DNA from: Winogradskya consettensis
GTDB taxonomy: Bacteria > Actinomycetota > Actinomycetes > Mycobacteriales > Micromonosporaceae
Length of the DNA stretch: 64,000 nt
Assembly (NCBI RefSeq): GCF_018332715.1
Contig: NZ_BOQP01000008.1
Span: forward strand, 248,001-312,000
Reading direction: 5' to 3'
Positions 16,371 to 25,275 of the stretch are shown here, in pieces. The notes beneath the pieces were generated by a model that saw only the letters and a list, made by a program, of their open reading frames with translations, was not told the DNA's origin and searched no databases. The translations under genes were made by a program, and so were the position numbers. Position 1 is the stretch's first letter. Each line of letters begins with the position of its first letter.

Positions 16371-18359
16371 CTATGTGACTGGCAACACTTCGGGGGAGAA
16401 CCGATCGCCGTACCGTCCGGCAAGCGCGCGGGCCCGCCCGGCGAAATCGGCGTGTTGCCGGGCGAAGCGGATCGCGCCGCCGGTCCACGCGGGGAAACCG
16501 ATGCCGAGCAGCGACCCGATGTCGCCGTCCGCCTCGGAGCGCAGCACCCCCTCGTCGAGGCAGCGCAGCGCGTCGAGGGACTCGGCGAACAGCATCCGGT
16601 CCTGCAGATCCTCGAACGGCACCCGGTCGCCGCCGGCCATCTCCGCCAGGCCGCTCCACAGCCGGGCGCGGCGACCGTCCACGTAGTCGTAGAAGCCGCG
16701 GCCCGCCGCGCGTCCGGGCCGGTCGTGGGTGGTGAGCAGGGTGTCGATGACGGCGTGCGAGGGCAGGACCGTGAACGTGGGGTCGGCTGTCTCGTACTGG
16801 CCGCGGATGTGCCGCAGCAGGCTGAGCGAGACCTCGTCGGCGAGCGCGAGGGGGCCGGTGGGGTAGCCCGCGGCGAGCGCGGCCCGCTCGATCGACGGCG
16901 CGGGCACGCCCTCGGCCAGCATCCCGATCGCCTCGTCGATGTACTTCCCGATGACCCGGCTGGTGAAGAAGCCACGCCCGTCGTTGACCACGATCGGGGT
17001 CTTGCGGATCCGCCGGGCCAGGTCGAACGCCCGCGCCAGGGCCGCGTCGCCCGTTTCCGCGCCGACGACGATCTCCAGCAGCGGCATCTTCGCGACGGGG
17101 GAGAAGAAGTGCATCCCGATGAAGTCACCCGGCCGGGTGACGCCGCCTGCCAGCTCGGTGATGGGCAGCGTCGACGTGTTCGAGGCGAGCAGCGCGCCGT
17201 CTTTGAGCAGCGGTTCAACGTCGGCGAAGACCTTGCGTTTGAGGGCGATGTCCTCGAAGACCGCCTCGATCACCACGTCGCAGCCCTCGAGGTCCGCGAG
17301 GTCGGCGGTGGTCGTGATGCGCGGGTGCGTGGCGGCCCGGGCGGCGGCTTCCTCGGTGACGTCCCGGACCACGACGTCCAGGCCGGCGCGGGCGCAGGCG
17401 TGCGCGATCCCGGCGCCCATCATCCCGGCGCCGAGGACCGCGACCCGGCGTGCGGGCGGCACCTCGACGGCGGGCCGGCTCGCGCCGCCGTTGACCGCAC
17501 GCAGGTCGAAGAAGAACGCGCCGATCATGTTCTTGGCGATCTGCCCGGTCAGCAGCGACACGAGATACCGCGTCTCGATGTCGAGTGCGGTGTCGAGGTC
17601 GACCTGCAGGCCCTCGACGGCTGCCGCGAGGATGGCCTCGGGCGCCGGCAACCGGTTGCCCTTCAACCGCTGCCGCAACACCGCCGGGTACGCGAGCAGC
17701 TGCTTCTCCGGGCGCGGTTCCCCCCAGGGCTGTACCGCGTCCGGGTGGGCCGCGATCCAGTCCCGCGCCCGGTCCAGCATCGCCCCGGGCGTGGCGACCA
17801 CCTCGTCGACCAGGCCGGCGTCGAGCGCGTCGGCAGGCCGTAACTGCTTGCCGCTGAGCAGGAACGACTCGAGGGCTTTCCGCAGACCGAACATCCGCAC
17901 CGTACGGGTGACGCCGCCCGCGCCCGGCAACAGCCCGAGGGTCACCTCGGGGAAGCCGAACCGCGACTCCGGCACGTCGAGCGCGATCCGGTGGTGACAG
18001 GCCAGGGCGATCTCCAGGCCGCCCCCGAGCGCCGAGCCGTTGAGCGCCGCGACGACCGGCACACCGAGGGTTTCGAGGCGGCGCAGGTCGCGCTTGACGG
18101 TGGTGAGCAGCTCGGTCAGCGCGGGGGCGTCGGCCGGCGTCGCCTTGATCATCTCGGGCAGATCACCGCCGGCGAAGAATGTGGACTTCGCGCTGGTCAC
18201 GATGACGCCGGTGAGCGTGTCCCGTTCCGCTTCGAGGCGGTCCAGCGCGGCGGTCATGGCTTTCGCGTACGCGCGGCTCATGGTGTTCGCCGACTGCCCC
18301 GGGGCGTCGAGGGTGAGGACAGCGACGCCATCGTGGCCTCGTTCGTAGGAAACAGGCAT
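16371..18359 (-). CDS. FadB/FadJ-type enoyl-CoA hydratase / 3-hydroxyacyl-CoA dehydrogenase
   Basis: A 662-residue bifunctional beta-oxidation enzyme. The crotonase half (1 to about 190) has Glu116 (GGGLEIALAC) and Glu138 (FPEVTLGLLPGAGG) at the catalytic positions. The dehydrogenase half starts with VAVLGAGMMGAGIA (307-319) and has His417 (GMHFFSPV). Only about a dozen residues lie between the second beta-strand of the NAD fold (VVVRDV) and RITTTADL, where most FadB proteins have roughly fifty, so a helical segment is missing and the protein is short for the family. The ATG shares one base with the thiolase stop (TGATG). Confidence 0.93.
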   Translation of the reverse strand: MPVSYERGHDGVAVLTLDAPGQSANTMSRAYAKAMTAALDRLEAERDTLTGVIVTSAKSTFFAGGDLPEMIKATPADAPALTELLTTVKRDLRRLETLGVPVVAALNGSALGGGLEIALACHHRIALDVPESRFGFPEVTLGLLPGAGGVTRTVRMFGLRKALESFLLSGKQLRPADALDAGLVDEVVATPGAMLDRARDWIAAHPDAVQPWGEPRPEKQLLAYPAVLRQRLKGNRLPAPEAILAAAVEGLQVDLDTALDIETRYLVSLLTGQIAKNMIGAFFFDLRAVNGGASRPAVEVPPARRVAVLGAGMMGAGIAHACARAGLDVVVRDVTEEAAARAATHPRITTTADLADLEGCDVVIEAVFEDIALKRKVFADVEPLLKDGALLASNTSTLPITELAGGVTRPGDFIGMHFFSPVAKMPLLEIVVGAETGDAALARAFDLARRIRKTPIVVNDGRGFFTSRVIGKYIDEAIGMLAEGVPAPSIERAALAAGYPTGPLALADEVSLSLLRHIRGQYETADPTFTVLPSHAVIDTLLTTHDRPGRAAGRGFYDYVDGRRARLWSGLAEMAGGDRVPFEDLQDRMLFAESLDALRCLDEGVLRSEADGDIGSLLGIGFPAWTGGAIRFARQHADFAGRARALAGRYGDRFSPEVLPVT

Positions 18360-19540
18360 CAGCAGCGCTCCAGGATCGTGGCGACGCCCATGCCGCCGCC
18401 GACGCAGAGGGTGATCAGGGCCCGGCGCAGGCCGCGACGTTCCAGCTCGTCGAGCGCGGTGCCGATCAGCATCGCCCCGGTGGCGCCGAGCGGGTGCCCG
18501 TACGCGATGGCCCCGCCCGTGACGTTGACCTTCTCCGGGTCGAGCCCGAACTCGGCGATGTAGGTGAGCACCACCGCCGCGAACGCCTCGTTGACCTCGA
18601 ACAGGTCGATGTCGTCGACGGTCAGCCCGGCCCTGGCCAGGACCTTGCGGGTGGCGGGGATCGGCCCGGTCAGCATCAGCGTCGGGTCGGTCCCGGTGCT
18701 GGCCGCCGCGACGATCCGCGCTCGCGGCGTCAGCCCGGCGGTCTCGTTCCCGATCAGCACCAGCGCGGCGCCGTCGACGACGCCCGAGGAGTTCCCGGCG
18801 TGGTGGACGTGGTCGATCTCCTCCAGCCAGTGGAATTTCTGCAGCGCCACGTCGTCGAAGGGCGTACCCGCGAACGACGGTTTGAGTTTCCCCAGGTCAG
18901 CAGCCGTGGTCCCGGGCCGCGGGTGCTCATCGGCGGCGAGCAGCACGAGTCCGTTGCGGTCACGGACCGGCACGACGTCGCCTTGATGGAGGCCTGCGCG
19001 TTGCTGGGAGATGACAGCCCAGGCGTCGACGTCGTCGCGGGTGAAGCCGCGCAGGGTCGCCAGGAGGTCGGCGCTGACACCCTGCGGGACGAACGAGGTG
19101 GCGAGGGCGGTCTCCGGGTCCATCGCCCAGGCGCCGCCGTCGGAGCCCATCGGGACCCGGGACATCGACTCGACGCCGCCGGCGAGGATCAGGTCGTCCC
19201 AGCCGGAGCGGACCTTCGCCGCCGCGATGTTGACGGCTTCCAGCCCGGACGAGCAGAAGCGGTTGAGCTGCATCCCGCCGACGCTCTCGGGCAGGCCTGC
19301 CAGGAGCGCCGCGGCCCGGGGGAGATCGCCGCCCTGCTCACCGACCGGCGTGACGATCCCCATGATCAGGTCGTCGACCTTACCCAAAGGGATGCGGTCA
19401 TTGAGGTGAGAGATCAGTCCGGTGACCAGGGAGATCGGCTTGACGCCGTGCAACGCGCCGGTCGCCCTGCCCCGGCCGCGGGGAGTGCGCACCGCGGCGT
19501 ACACATAGGCTTCAGAAGTTACGGGGGCTTCAGAGGGCAC
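18359..19540 (-). CDS. Acetyl-CoA acyltransferase (beta-oxidation thiolase)
   Basis: A 393-residue thiolase. The nucleophile Cys96 is in RFCSSG, His349 in GHPLGATGA and Cys379 in LCVGGG. It completes beta-oxidation by splitting 3-ketoacyl-CoA. The GTG at 19540 lies inside the last 11 bases of the acyl-CoA dehydrogenase gene and the stop touches fadB, so the three genes form one tightly coupled operon transcribed leftward from the promoter region near 20.68 kb. Confidence 0.94.
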   Translation of the reverse strand: MPSEAPVTSEAYVYAAVRTPRGRGRATGALHGVKPISLVTGLISHLNDRIPLGKVDDLIMGIVTPVGEQGGDLPRAAALLAGLPESVGGMQLNRFCSSGLEAVNIAAAKVRSGWDDLILAGGVESMSRVPMGSDGGAWAMDPETALATSFVPQGVSADLLATLRGFTRDDVDAWAVISQQRAGLHQGDVVPVRDRNGLVLLAADEHPRPGTTAADLGKLKPSFAGTPFDDVALQKFHWLEEIDHVHHAGNSSGVVDGAALVLIGNETAGLTPRARIVAAASTGTDPTLMLTGPIPATRKVLARAGLTVDDIDLFEVNEAFAAVVLTYIAEFGLDPEKVNVTGGAIAYGHPLGATGAMLIGTALDELERRGLRRALITLCVGGGMGVATILERC

Positions 19541-20657
19541 GGGCGATCAGCTCCTTCATGATCTCGTTGGTGCCGCCGTAGATCTTCTGGGCGCGGGCGT
19601 CGGTGTACATCTGGGCGATCGGGTATTCGGTCGTGTAGCCGTAGCCGCCGAACAGCTGCAGGCAGCGGTCCACGACCTCGCACTGGCCGTCGGTCAGCCA
19701 CCACTTCGCCATCGAGGCCGTCGCGGTGTCGAGCTCGCCGCGGGCGTGCCGGGCGATGCAGTCGTCCAGGAAGACGCGGCTCACCCGGGCCCGGGTCGCG
19801 CATTCGGCGAGGACCATGCGGGTGTTCTGATGGCCGATCAGGGGCTTGCCGAACGCGTGCCGTTCTTTGGCGTACGCCGTGGCCAGCGAGACCGCGCGCT
19901 CCATGGCGGCGACGGCGCCGATCCCGATCACCAGGCGCTCCTGCGGCAGGCTGCCCATGAGCTGCGCGAAGCCCCGCCCCTCGGCGCCGCCGAGCAGGCC
20001 GGCCGCGGGCACCCGGAAACCGTCGAAGAACAGCTCGGCGGTGTCGTTGCCGCGCAGCCCGATCTTGGAGAGCAGCCGCCCGCGCCGGAAACCGTCCGGG
20101 TCGCCGGCGACATCGGCGATCAGCAGCGACACCCCGGCGGCGCGCGCGTCCGGGTCGGTCTTCGCGGCCACCAGCACCACGTCGGCCAGCCCGCCGTTGC
20201 TGATGAACGTCTTCGCGCCGTGCACCTCGTAGTGGTCGCCGTCGCGGACCGCGCGGGTGCGCATGGCCTGCAGGTCGGAGCCGCCGTCGGGCTCGGTCAT
20301 CGCGATCGCGCCGACCAGGTCGCCGCTGCACAGGCCGGGCAGCCAGCGCCGTTTCTGCTCCTCGGTGCCGAACGCGACGAGGTACCCGGTGACGATGCCG
20401 CTGTGCACGGCCAGGCCGAGGCTGGTGTCGCCGGCGTACGCCTGCTCGTGCAGCAGCACGGCCTCGTGGGTGAAGTCACCGCCCCCGCCGCCGTACTGCT
20501 CGGGCACGGACAGGCCGAGCAGCCCCAGCTTCCCGGCGCCGCGGTAGTGCTCGCGATCGGGGTGGCCCTGGGCGAGGACGCGATCGGCGTGCGGCAGCAC
20601 CTCCCTGGTGAAGAAGTCGCGGACCAGCTCGGCGAGATCGTCGTGCTCCACTGCCAT
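19530..20657 (-). CDS. Acyl-CoA dehydrogenase, long-chain type
   Basis: A 375-residue flavoprotein performing the first step of beta-oxidation. Family blocks include the [12 protein letters not shown] stretch (about 116-129), FISNGG and the C-terminal [15 protein letters not shown]. The YGGTNEIM block lacks the Glu that follows Tyr in medium-chain enzymes and matches long-chain dehydrogenases, where the catalytic base sits on the helix after LPQER (about 238 onward). It is the first gene of the operon. The inverted repeat 20677-20695 lies about 20 bases upstream of its ATG. Confidence 0.93.
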   Translation of the reverse strand: MAVEHDDLAELVRDFFTREVLPHADRVLAQGHPDREHYRGAGKLGLLGLSVPEQYGGGGGDFTHEAVLLHEQAYAGDTSLGLAVHSGIVTGYLVAFGTEEQKRRWLPGLCSGDLVGAIAMTEPDGGSDLQAMRTRAVRDGDHYEVHGAKTFISNGGLADVVLVAAKTDPDARAAGVSLLIADVAGDPDGFRRGRLLSKIGLRGNDTAELFFDGFRVPAAGLLGGAEGRGFAQLMGSLPQERLVIGIGAVAAMERAVSLATAYAKERHAFGKPLIGHQNTRMVLAECATRARVSRVFLDDCIARHARGELDTATASMAKWWLTDGQCEVVDRCLQLFGGYGYTTEYPIAQMYTDARAQKIYGGTNEIMKELIARAL

Positions 20658-20675
20658 CCGTCCACGATGGCCCCG

Positions 20676-21413
20676 CTATTGGCGCACTGTCAATAGCTCG
20701 GCGCAGCGTTGCGGATCGTCGGGGAACGGCACGTGCCCACAGCCGTCCAGGGCCACGTGCCGGGCCCCGGGGAGCAGGTCCCGGGCGCGTCTGGCCTGCG
20801 TACGGTAGGGGAGGATGGCATCTCGCGTACCCCACGCGATCGTGACCGGAAGCCCGTCCAGGGCCGGCGGCCGCCAACGGCCCATCGCGTTGCGGGTGGT
20901 GACGAAGCCCGGCCACGTACTCAGCGCGCGGGCATCCTCCAGGCAGGTCCGCGGCGCCACCCGCACCGGGTCGGCGAAGAACAATCCGCACAGGACCGAC
21001 CGGCCGGGCCGGGTGTCGAGGAGCCTGGGCAGCAGGGGCCGCAGCGCGATCGCCCCACCGCGCGCGGCGGTGACCGCGCTCTGGCACCAGAGCCGCCCGG
21101 GAGTACGCCAGAAACCGATCGGGGAGAAGGCTGTGACCGCGCTGACCAGGCCCCGGCCGGCGAGTTCCAGCGCGATGCCGCCCCCGAGCGAGTTGCCGGC
21201 GACCTCGGGCCGGTCGATGCCGTGCTCGTCGAGGAACCCGGCGACCCGGTCCGCGAACTCACCGACCGTCCCGGGGCCCGGCAGATTCAGCCCGATCACC
21301 TCGCGGTGCCGGGACACCTCGGGCACCACCGGCGCCCAGGCCTGCCGGCGGCTGCCGAGGCCGTGCAGCAGGATGAGCGGGGGACCTTCGCCGCGCCTCT
21401 CGTAAGCGATCAC
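20676..21413 (-). CDS. Alpha/beta-hydrolase
   Basis: A 245-residue hydrolase. The oxyanion motif is LLHGLGSRRQAW (15-26), the nucleophile elbow GNSLGGG, the acid is in GTRDAI and the histidine in GCGHVPF. It starts with GTG at 21413, divergent from the GMC oxidoreductase. In this regulon it may hydrolyse an ester or a ring-cleavage product. The regulon operator overlaps its 3' end (20677-20695), and a second copy lies at its start (21413-21431). Confidence 0.88.
   Translation of the reverse strand: MIAYERRGEGPPLILLHGLGSRRQAWAPVVPEVSRHREVIGLNLPGPGTVGEFADRVAGFLDEHGIDRPEVAGNSLGGGIALELAGRGLVSAVTAFSPIGFWRTPGRLWCQSAVTAARGGAIALRPLLPRLLDTRPGRSVLCGLFFADPVRVAPRTCLEDARALSTWPGFVTTRNAMGRWRPPALDGLPVTIAWGTRDAILPYRTQARRARDLLPGARHVALDGCGHVPFPDDPQRCAELLTVRQ
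20677..20695. promoter_or_regulatory. Regulon operator copy 1 (before the acyl-CoA dehydrogenase operon)
   Basis: TATTGGC, five bases, GTCAATA: an inverted repeat with one mismatched pair between the arms. It fits the consensus TATTGRC-N5-GYCAATA shared with 21413-21431 and 23680-23698. It lies about 20 bases upstream of the leftward operon that encodes acyl-CoA dehydrogenase, thiolase and FadB. Confidence 0.75.
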
Positions 21414-21431
21414 GTTGACACTCTGCCAATA
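21413..21431. promoter_or_regulatory. Regulon operator copy 2 (divergent hydrolase / GMC promoter region)
   Basis: The right arm GCCAATA is perfect and the left arm reads CGTTGAC, with the same five-base spacer as the other two copies. It lies in the 36-bp gap between the divergent starts of the hydrolase (21413) and the GMC oxidoreductase (21450), so one bound repressor could block both. Confidence 0.7.
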
Positions 21432-21449
21432 GCGGTGTCACGTTGTCGC

Positions 21450-23075
21450 ATGGAGTACGACTACGACGTACTGATCGTCGGATCAGGGTTCGGCGGTTCG
21501 GTCAGTGCGCTCCGGCTGACCGAGAAGGGTTACCGGGTCGGGGTGCTCGAGGCGGGTCGCCGGTTCGCCGACGACCAGTTCGCGCGCACGTCGTGGCGGT
21601 TGCGGCAGTATCTGTGGGCGCCGGCGCTGGGTTGCTACGGGATTCTGCGGCTCACGCTGCTGCGGGATGCGCTCGTCATGTCCGGTGCGGGGGTGGGCGG
21701 GGGCTCGCTCGGTTATGCGAACACGCTGTACGAGCCGCCGGACGCGTTCTACGCCGATCCGCAGTGGGCGTCGATCGCCGACTGGAAGAGCGAGCTCGCG
21801 CCGTTCTACGACCAGGCGTCGCGGATGCTCGGCGTCGTCACCAATCCGCTGCGGACGCGCGCGGACGACGTACTGCGCGAGGTTGCCGAGGATTTGGGGG
21901 TAGGAGAGACCTTTCGGCGTACCCCGGTAGGGGTCTATTTCGGACCGCCCGCGGCCGATCCCTTCTTCGGGGGAGCGGGGCCCGCCCGCGAGCCCTGCAC
22001 CGCGTGCGGCGCGTGCATGACCGGGTGCCGGGTCGGCGCGAAGAACACGCTGGTCAAGAACTATCTCTACCTCGCCGAGGCCGCGGGGGCGGTGGTCCAT
22101 CCGCTGACCACGGTCACCGAGGTGCGACCCGGGCCGGGCGAGGGTTACACCGTGCGGACCCGGGCCACCGGCGGGCTGCGCCGGCGCGACCTCACCGCCC
22201 GGCAGGTGATCTTCGCAGCCGGGGCGCTCGGCACCCAGCGGCTGCTGCTGCGGATGCGCGACCGGGGCCGGCTGCCGGGCATCTCCGCGCGGCTCGGCGA
22301 GCTGAGCCGGACCAATTCCGAGTCCATCCTCGGTGCCCGGTCCCGGCGCCGTGACCACGACTTCAGCCGGGGCATCGCGATCACCTCGTCGATCCACCCG
22401 GACCCGGTCACGCATGTCGAACCGGTGCGGTACGGGCCGGGGAGCAACCTGCTCGCGCTGCTGTCGACCGTGCTCGTCGACGACACCGGTGGCCGGTCCC
22501 GCGTGCTGGCCGGGCTGCGCCGGCTGATGCGGGCAGGGCGCGACCTGCGGCTCTACCTCTCACCGCGGCGCTGGTCGCAGGAGACGATTGTGCTGCTGGC
22601 GATGCAGCCCCTCGACAACTCGATCACGCTGTTCCGCCGGCGGGGACGGCTGACCAGCCGTCCGGGGGTCGGTGAGCCCAGTCCGGTCTGGGTGCCGGCC
22701 GCGCACGACGCCGCCCGCCGGGTCGCGGAGAAGATCGACGGCGTGCCGTTGGGTGCCGCCACCGAGTTGGTCGGACGGCCGGTGACCGGCCACTTCATCG
22801 GTGGGTGCGCGATCGGGTCCGACGCCGCGACCGGGGTGGTCGATCCCTACCAGCGTCTGTACGGGCACCGCGGCCTGCACGTCGTCGACGGCTCGGTCCT
22901 CGCGGCGAACCCCGGCGTCAACCCGTCGCTGACCATCACCGCGCTCGCCGAACGAGCCATGGCGTACTGGCCGGACGCGAGATCCTCCGATGTGTACGCC
23001 CGCGGCCCCCGCGTCGCGCCCGTCGATCCCGTCGTGCCGCCCGGTTCGCCCGGGGAGTTTAGGCTCCAGGAGTGA
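21450..23075 (+). CDS. GMC oxidoreductase, cholesterol-oxidase-like
   Basis: A 541-residue FAD enzyme. The dinucleotide motif VLIVGSGFGGSVSALRL is near residue 7. The middle segment CTACGACMTGCRVGAKNTLV closely follows the block of mycobacterial ChoD-type cholesterol oxidases. The C-terminus has GHFIGGCAIG and NPSLTITALAERAM. The ATG at 21450 starts directly at the FAD fold. No export signal is seen, so it should act in the cytoplasm on a sterol or other alicyclic alcohol. It ends in a GTGA overlap with the TetR gene, which is therefore co-expressed. Confidence 0.9.
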   Translation: MEYDYDVLIVGSGFGGSVSALRLTEKGYRVGVLEAGRRFADDQFARTSWRLRQYLWAPALGCYGILRLTLLRDALVMSGAGVGGGSLGYANTLYEPPDAFYADPQWASIADWKSELAPFYDQASRMLGVVTNPLRTRADDVLREVAEDLGVGETFRRTPVGVYFGPPAADPFFGGAGPAREPCTACGACMTGCRVGAKNTLVKNYLYLAEAAGAVVHPLTTVTEVRPGPGEGYTVRTRATGGLRRRDLTARQVIFAAGALGTQRLLLRMRDRGRLPGISARLGELSRTNSESILGARSRRRDHDFSRGIAITSSIHPDPVTHVEPVRYGPGSNLLALLSTVLVDDTGGRSRVLAGLRRLMRAGRDLRLYLSPRRWSQETIVLLAMQPLDNSITLFRRRGRLTSRPGVGEPSPVWVPAAHDAARRVAEKIDGVPLGAATELVGRPVTGHFIGGCAIGSDAATGVVDPYQRLYGHRGLHVVDGSVLAANPGVNPSLTITALAERAMAYWPDARSSDVYARGPRVAPVDPVVPPGSPGEFRLQE

Positions 23076-23707
23076 ATCTTGAAGCGGTCGGCGGGCGCAG
23101 GCGGCTCGAACCGGACGTGCGGCGCGGCGAGATCCTCAGCTGCGCGGTCCGGCTGTTCGGCGAGCGCCCGTACGCCGAGGTGTCGGCGACCGACATCGCC
23201 CGCGCGGCCGGCGTGGCCCGGGGCCTGATCAACCACTACTTCGGCACCAAGAAGGACCTGTATCTCGAGGTCATCCGGGTGATGGTGACGATCCCCGAGG
23301 TGGCCGTCGAGCGGCTGCCCGAGGGGGACCTGGCGATCCGGGTGGACGCCAGCGTCACCTGGTTCCTCGACGTGGTCTCCCGGCACAGCACGTCCTGGCT
23401 CGCCGCGATCAACGCGACCGGGCCGGGCCGGGACGCCGACGTGGACCGGGTGCTGGCGCAGGCCGAGGACGTCGCCGCCGACAGTGTGCTGGTCGCCGTG
23501 GGTCTCGCGGGTGCGGCCGGGCACCGCGAGGAGCTGCGCGGCATGATCCGCGCCTATGTGGCCCTGGCCCGGGCGACGGCCGGGGAGTGGTTGCAGCGCG
23601 GTGTGCTCACCCGCCCGCAGGTGCATCTGCTGCTGGTGACGACCCTGCTGGCGATCGTGGAACGCGTCGTACCCGAGGCTATTGGCAACCTGCCAACAGA
23701 TTGCTAA
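23072..23707 (+). CDS. TetR-family regulator of the surrounding lipid-catabolic regulon
   Basis: A 211-residue regulator with the helix-turn-helix SATDIARAAGVARGLINHYF (about 41-60). It starts with GTG overlapping the GMC stop (GTGA), with CAGGAG just upstream. Operator copy 3 lies inside its last codons and copy 2 upstream of its operon, so self-regulation and control of the cluster are likely. The pattern matches fatty-acid-responsive TetR repressors of actinobacteria (FadR or KstR-like in role); the inducer is unknown. Confidence 0.88.
   Translation: MNLEAVGGRRRLEPDVRRGEILSCAVRLFGERPYAEVSATDIARAAGVARGLINHYFGTKKDLYLEVIRVMVTIPEVAVERLPEGDLAIRVDASVTWFLDVVSRHSTSWLAAINATGPGRDADVDRVLAQAEDVAADSVLVAVGLAGAAGHREELRGMIRAYVALARATAGEWLQRGVLTRPQVHLLLVTTLLAIVERVVPEAIGNLPTDC
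23680..23698. promoter_or_regulatory. Regulon operator copy 3 (before the acyl-CoA ligase operon)
   Basis: TATTGGC, five bases, GCCAACA: the same arms and spacing as the other copies, with one substitution in the right arm. It lies within the final codons of the tetR gene and 20 bases before the ATG of the acyl-CoA ligase, where a promoter for the ligase, monooxygenase and racemase genes is expected. Confidence 0.72.
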
Positions 23708-23718
23708 CGTTCCGCAGC

Positions 23719-25275
23719 ATGACGGCCACCCATGGTGGCGCTGCCACCCTCTGTTCCGCGTTTCAGGCCACTGTCGCCCGGATCCCGGACGCCGTCGCCT
23801 TGCGCACCGCCGGCGGCGGCACCACCTTCACCTGGTCCCAGTACGCCGCCCGCGTCCGCGAGATCGCGTCCGGTCTCCGCGCCCTCGGGGTCGGCGCGGG
23901 AGACACCGTCGCCCTGCTGCTCACCAACCGCCCCGAGTTCCACCTCGTCGACACCGCCGTCCAGCATCTCGGTGCCGTCCCTTTCTCCTGCTACCACAGC
24001 TCGTCGCCCGAGCAGGTCGGCTATCTGCTCACGGCATCCGGTGCCCGCACGGTGATCACCGAGAGCCGCCTCGCGCCGCTGCTGCACGGCCGCCCCCTCG
24101 ACCACCTCGTCTCCGTGGACGGCGCCCCCGGCGTCAGCCTCGACGACGTGATCGCCGCGGGGGAGCCGGACTTCGACCTGGCCGCCGCGGCCGCCCGGAT
24201 CACCCCCGACCACCTGCTCACCATCGTCTACACCTCCGGCACCACCGGGGCACCCAAGGGCGTGGAGATCACCCACGCGAACATGACCGCGATGTGCCGG
24301 ATCAGCGCGGCCGCGCTCGGCATGGTCGAGGGTGACCGGCTGATCTCGTTCCTGCCCTCCGCCCACATCGCCGACCGCTGGGCCAACCACTACCTGCACA
24401 GCTGGTGCGGCACCGAGCTGACCACGCTCGCCGATCCGCGCGAGATCGTCGGTGCGCTGCTCGACGCCCGGCCCACGCTGTTCGGCGCGGTGCCGCAGGT
24501 GTGGCAGCGGATCGCGGGTGGCCTGCAGCGCCTGCCGCGCGAGGTACCCGACCCGCTCGCCCGGCTCGGCCTCGACCAGGTACGGCTCGCGATCACGTCA
24601 GCAGCCCCGACACCGCCCGCCGTGGTCGCATACTTGATCTCTGCCGGCGTGCCGCTGAGCGAGGGCTGGGGGATGTCGGAGCTGGCCGGGATGGCGACGA
24701 TGAACCCGCCGGGCGCCGTCCGCCCCGGCACCGTCGGGCTCCCGCTGCCTGGTGTCGAGACCCGGCTCGAGGCGGACGGGGAGCTGCTGGTCCGCGGCCC
24801 GATGGTGATGCGCGGATACCGGGACCTGCCCGACGAGACCAGGGCGGTCCTCGACGACGACGGCTGGCTGCACACCGGGGACATCGCCACGGCGGACGCC
24901 GACGGCTACCTCACGATCGTCGACCGCAAGAAGGAACTGCTCATCACCGCGGGCGGCGAGAACATCGCCCCCGCGCCGATCGAGCAGGCGCTCCTGACCC
25001 ACTGCCCGACGGCGTCGCACGTCGTGGTCGCGGGGGAAGGGCGGCCGTACCTGGTCGCCCTGCTGGTCTCGGACTCCCCGTCCGATGATCTCGAGGCGGG
25101 GATCGCCGCCGCGAACGCCACCCTCTCCAAGGTTCAGCAGATCCGGGCGTTCGCCGTGGTCACCGACGCGTGGGACCCGGGAGGCGACCTGCTGACCCCC
25201 ACCATGAAGGTGCGGCGGCGGCCGGTGCTGCGGGCGTACGCCGATCGCCTCGAAGCCCTCTACCCGGACGCCTGA
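23719..25275 (+). CDS. Long-chain acyl-CoA synthetase (FadD15-like)
   Basis: A 518-residue AMP-forming ligase. It has the P-loop TIVYTSGTTGAPKG, the GWGMSELAG block, the hinge LHTGDIATADADGYLTIVDR and, near the end, LTPTMKVRR with the lysine expected for the adenylation step in this subfamily. The ATG at 23719 has no obvious ribosome-binding site; it is chosen because the protein begins normally there. It activates fatty or sterol side-chain acids for the beta-oxidation genes of the regulon. It abuts the monooxygenase gene without a spacer. Confidence 0.92.
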   Translation: MTATHGGAATLCSAFQATVARIPDAVALRTAGGGTTFTWSQYAARVREIASGLRALGVGAGDTVALLLTNRPEFHLVDTAVQHLGAVPFSCYHSSSPEQVGYLLTASGARTVITESRLAPLLHGRPLDHLVSVDGAPGVSLDDVIAAGEPDFDLAAAAARITPDHLLTIVYTSGTTGAPKGVEITHANMTAMCRISAAALGMVEGDRLISFLPSAHIADRWANHYLHSWCGTELTTLADPREIVGALLDARPTLFGAVPQVWQRIAGGLQRLPREVPDPLARLGLDQVRLAITSAAPTPPAVVAYLISAGVPLSEGWGMSELAGMATMNPPGAVRPGTVGLPLPGVETRLEADGELLVRGPMVMRGYRDLPDETRAVLDDDGWLHTGDIATADADGYLTIVDRKKELLITAGGENIAPAPIEQALLTHCPTASHVVVAGEGRPYLVALLVSDSPSDDLEAGIAAANATLSKVQQIRAFAVVTDAWDPGGDLLTPTMKVRRRPVLRAYADRLEALYPDA

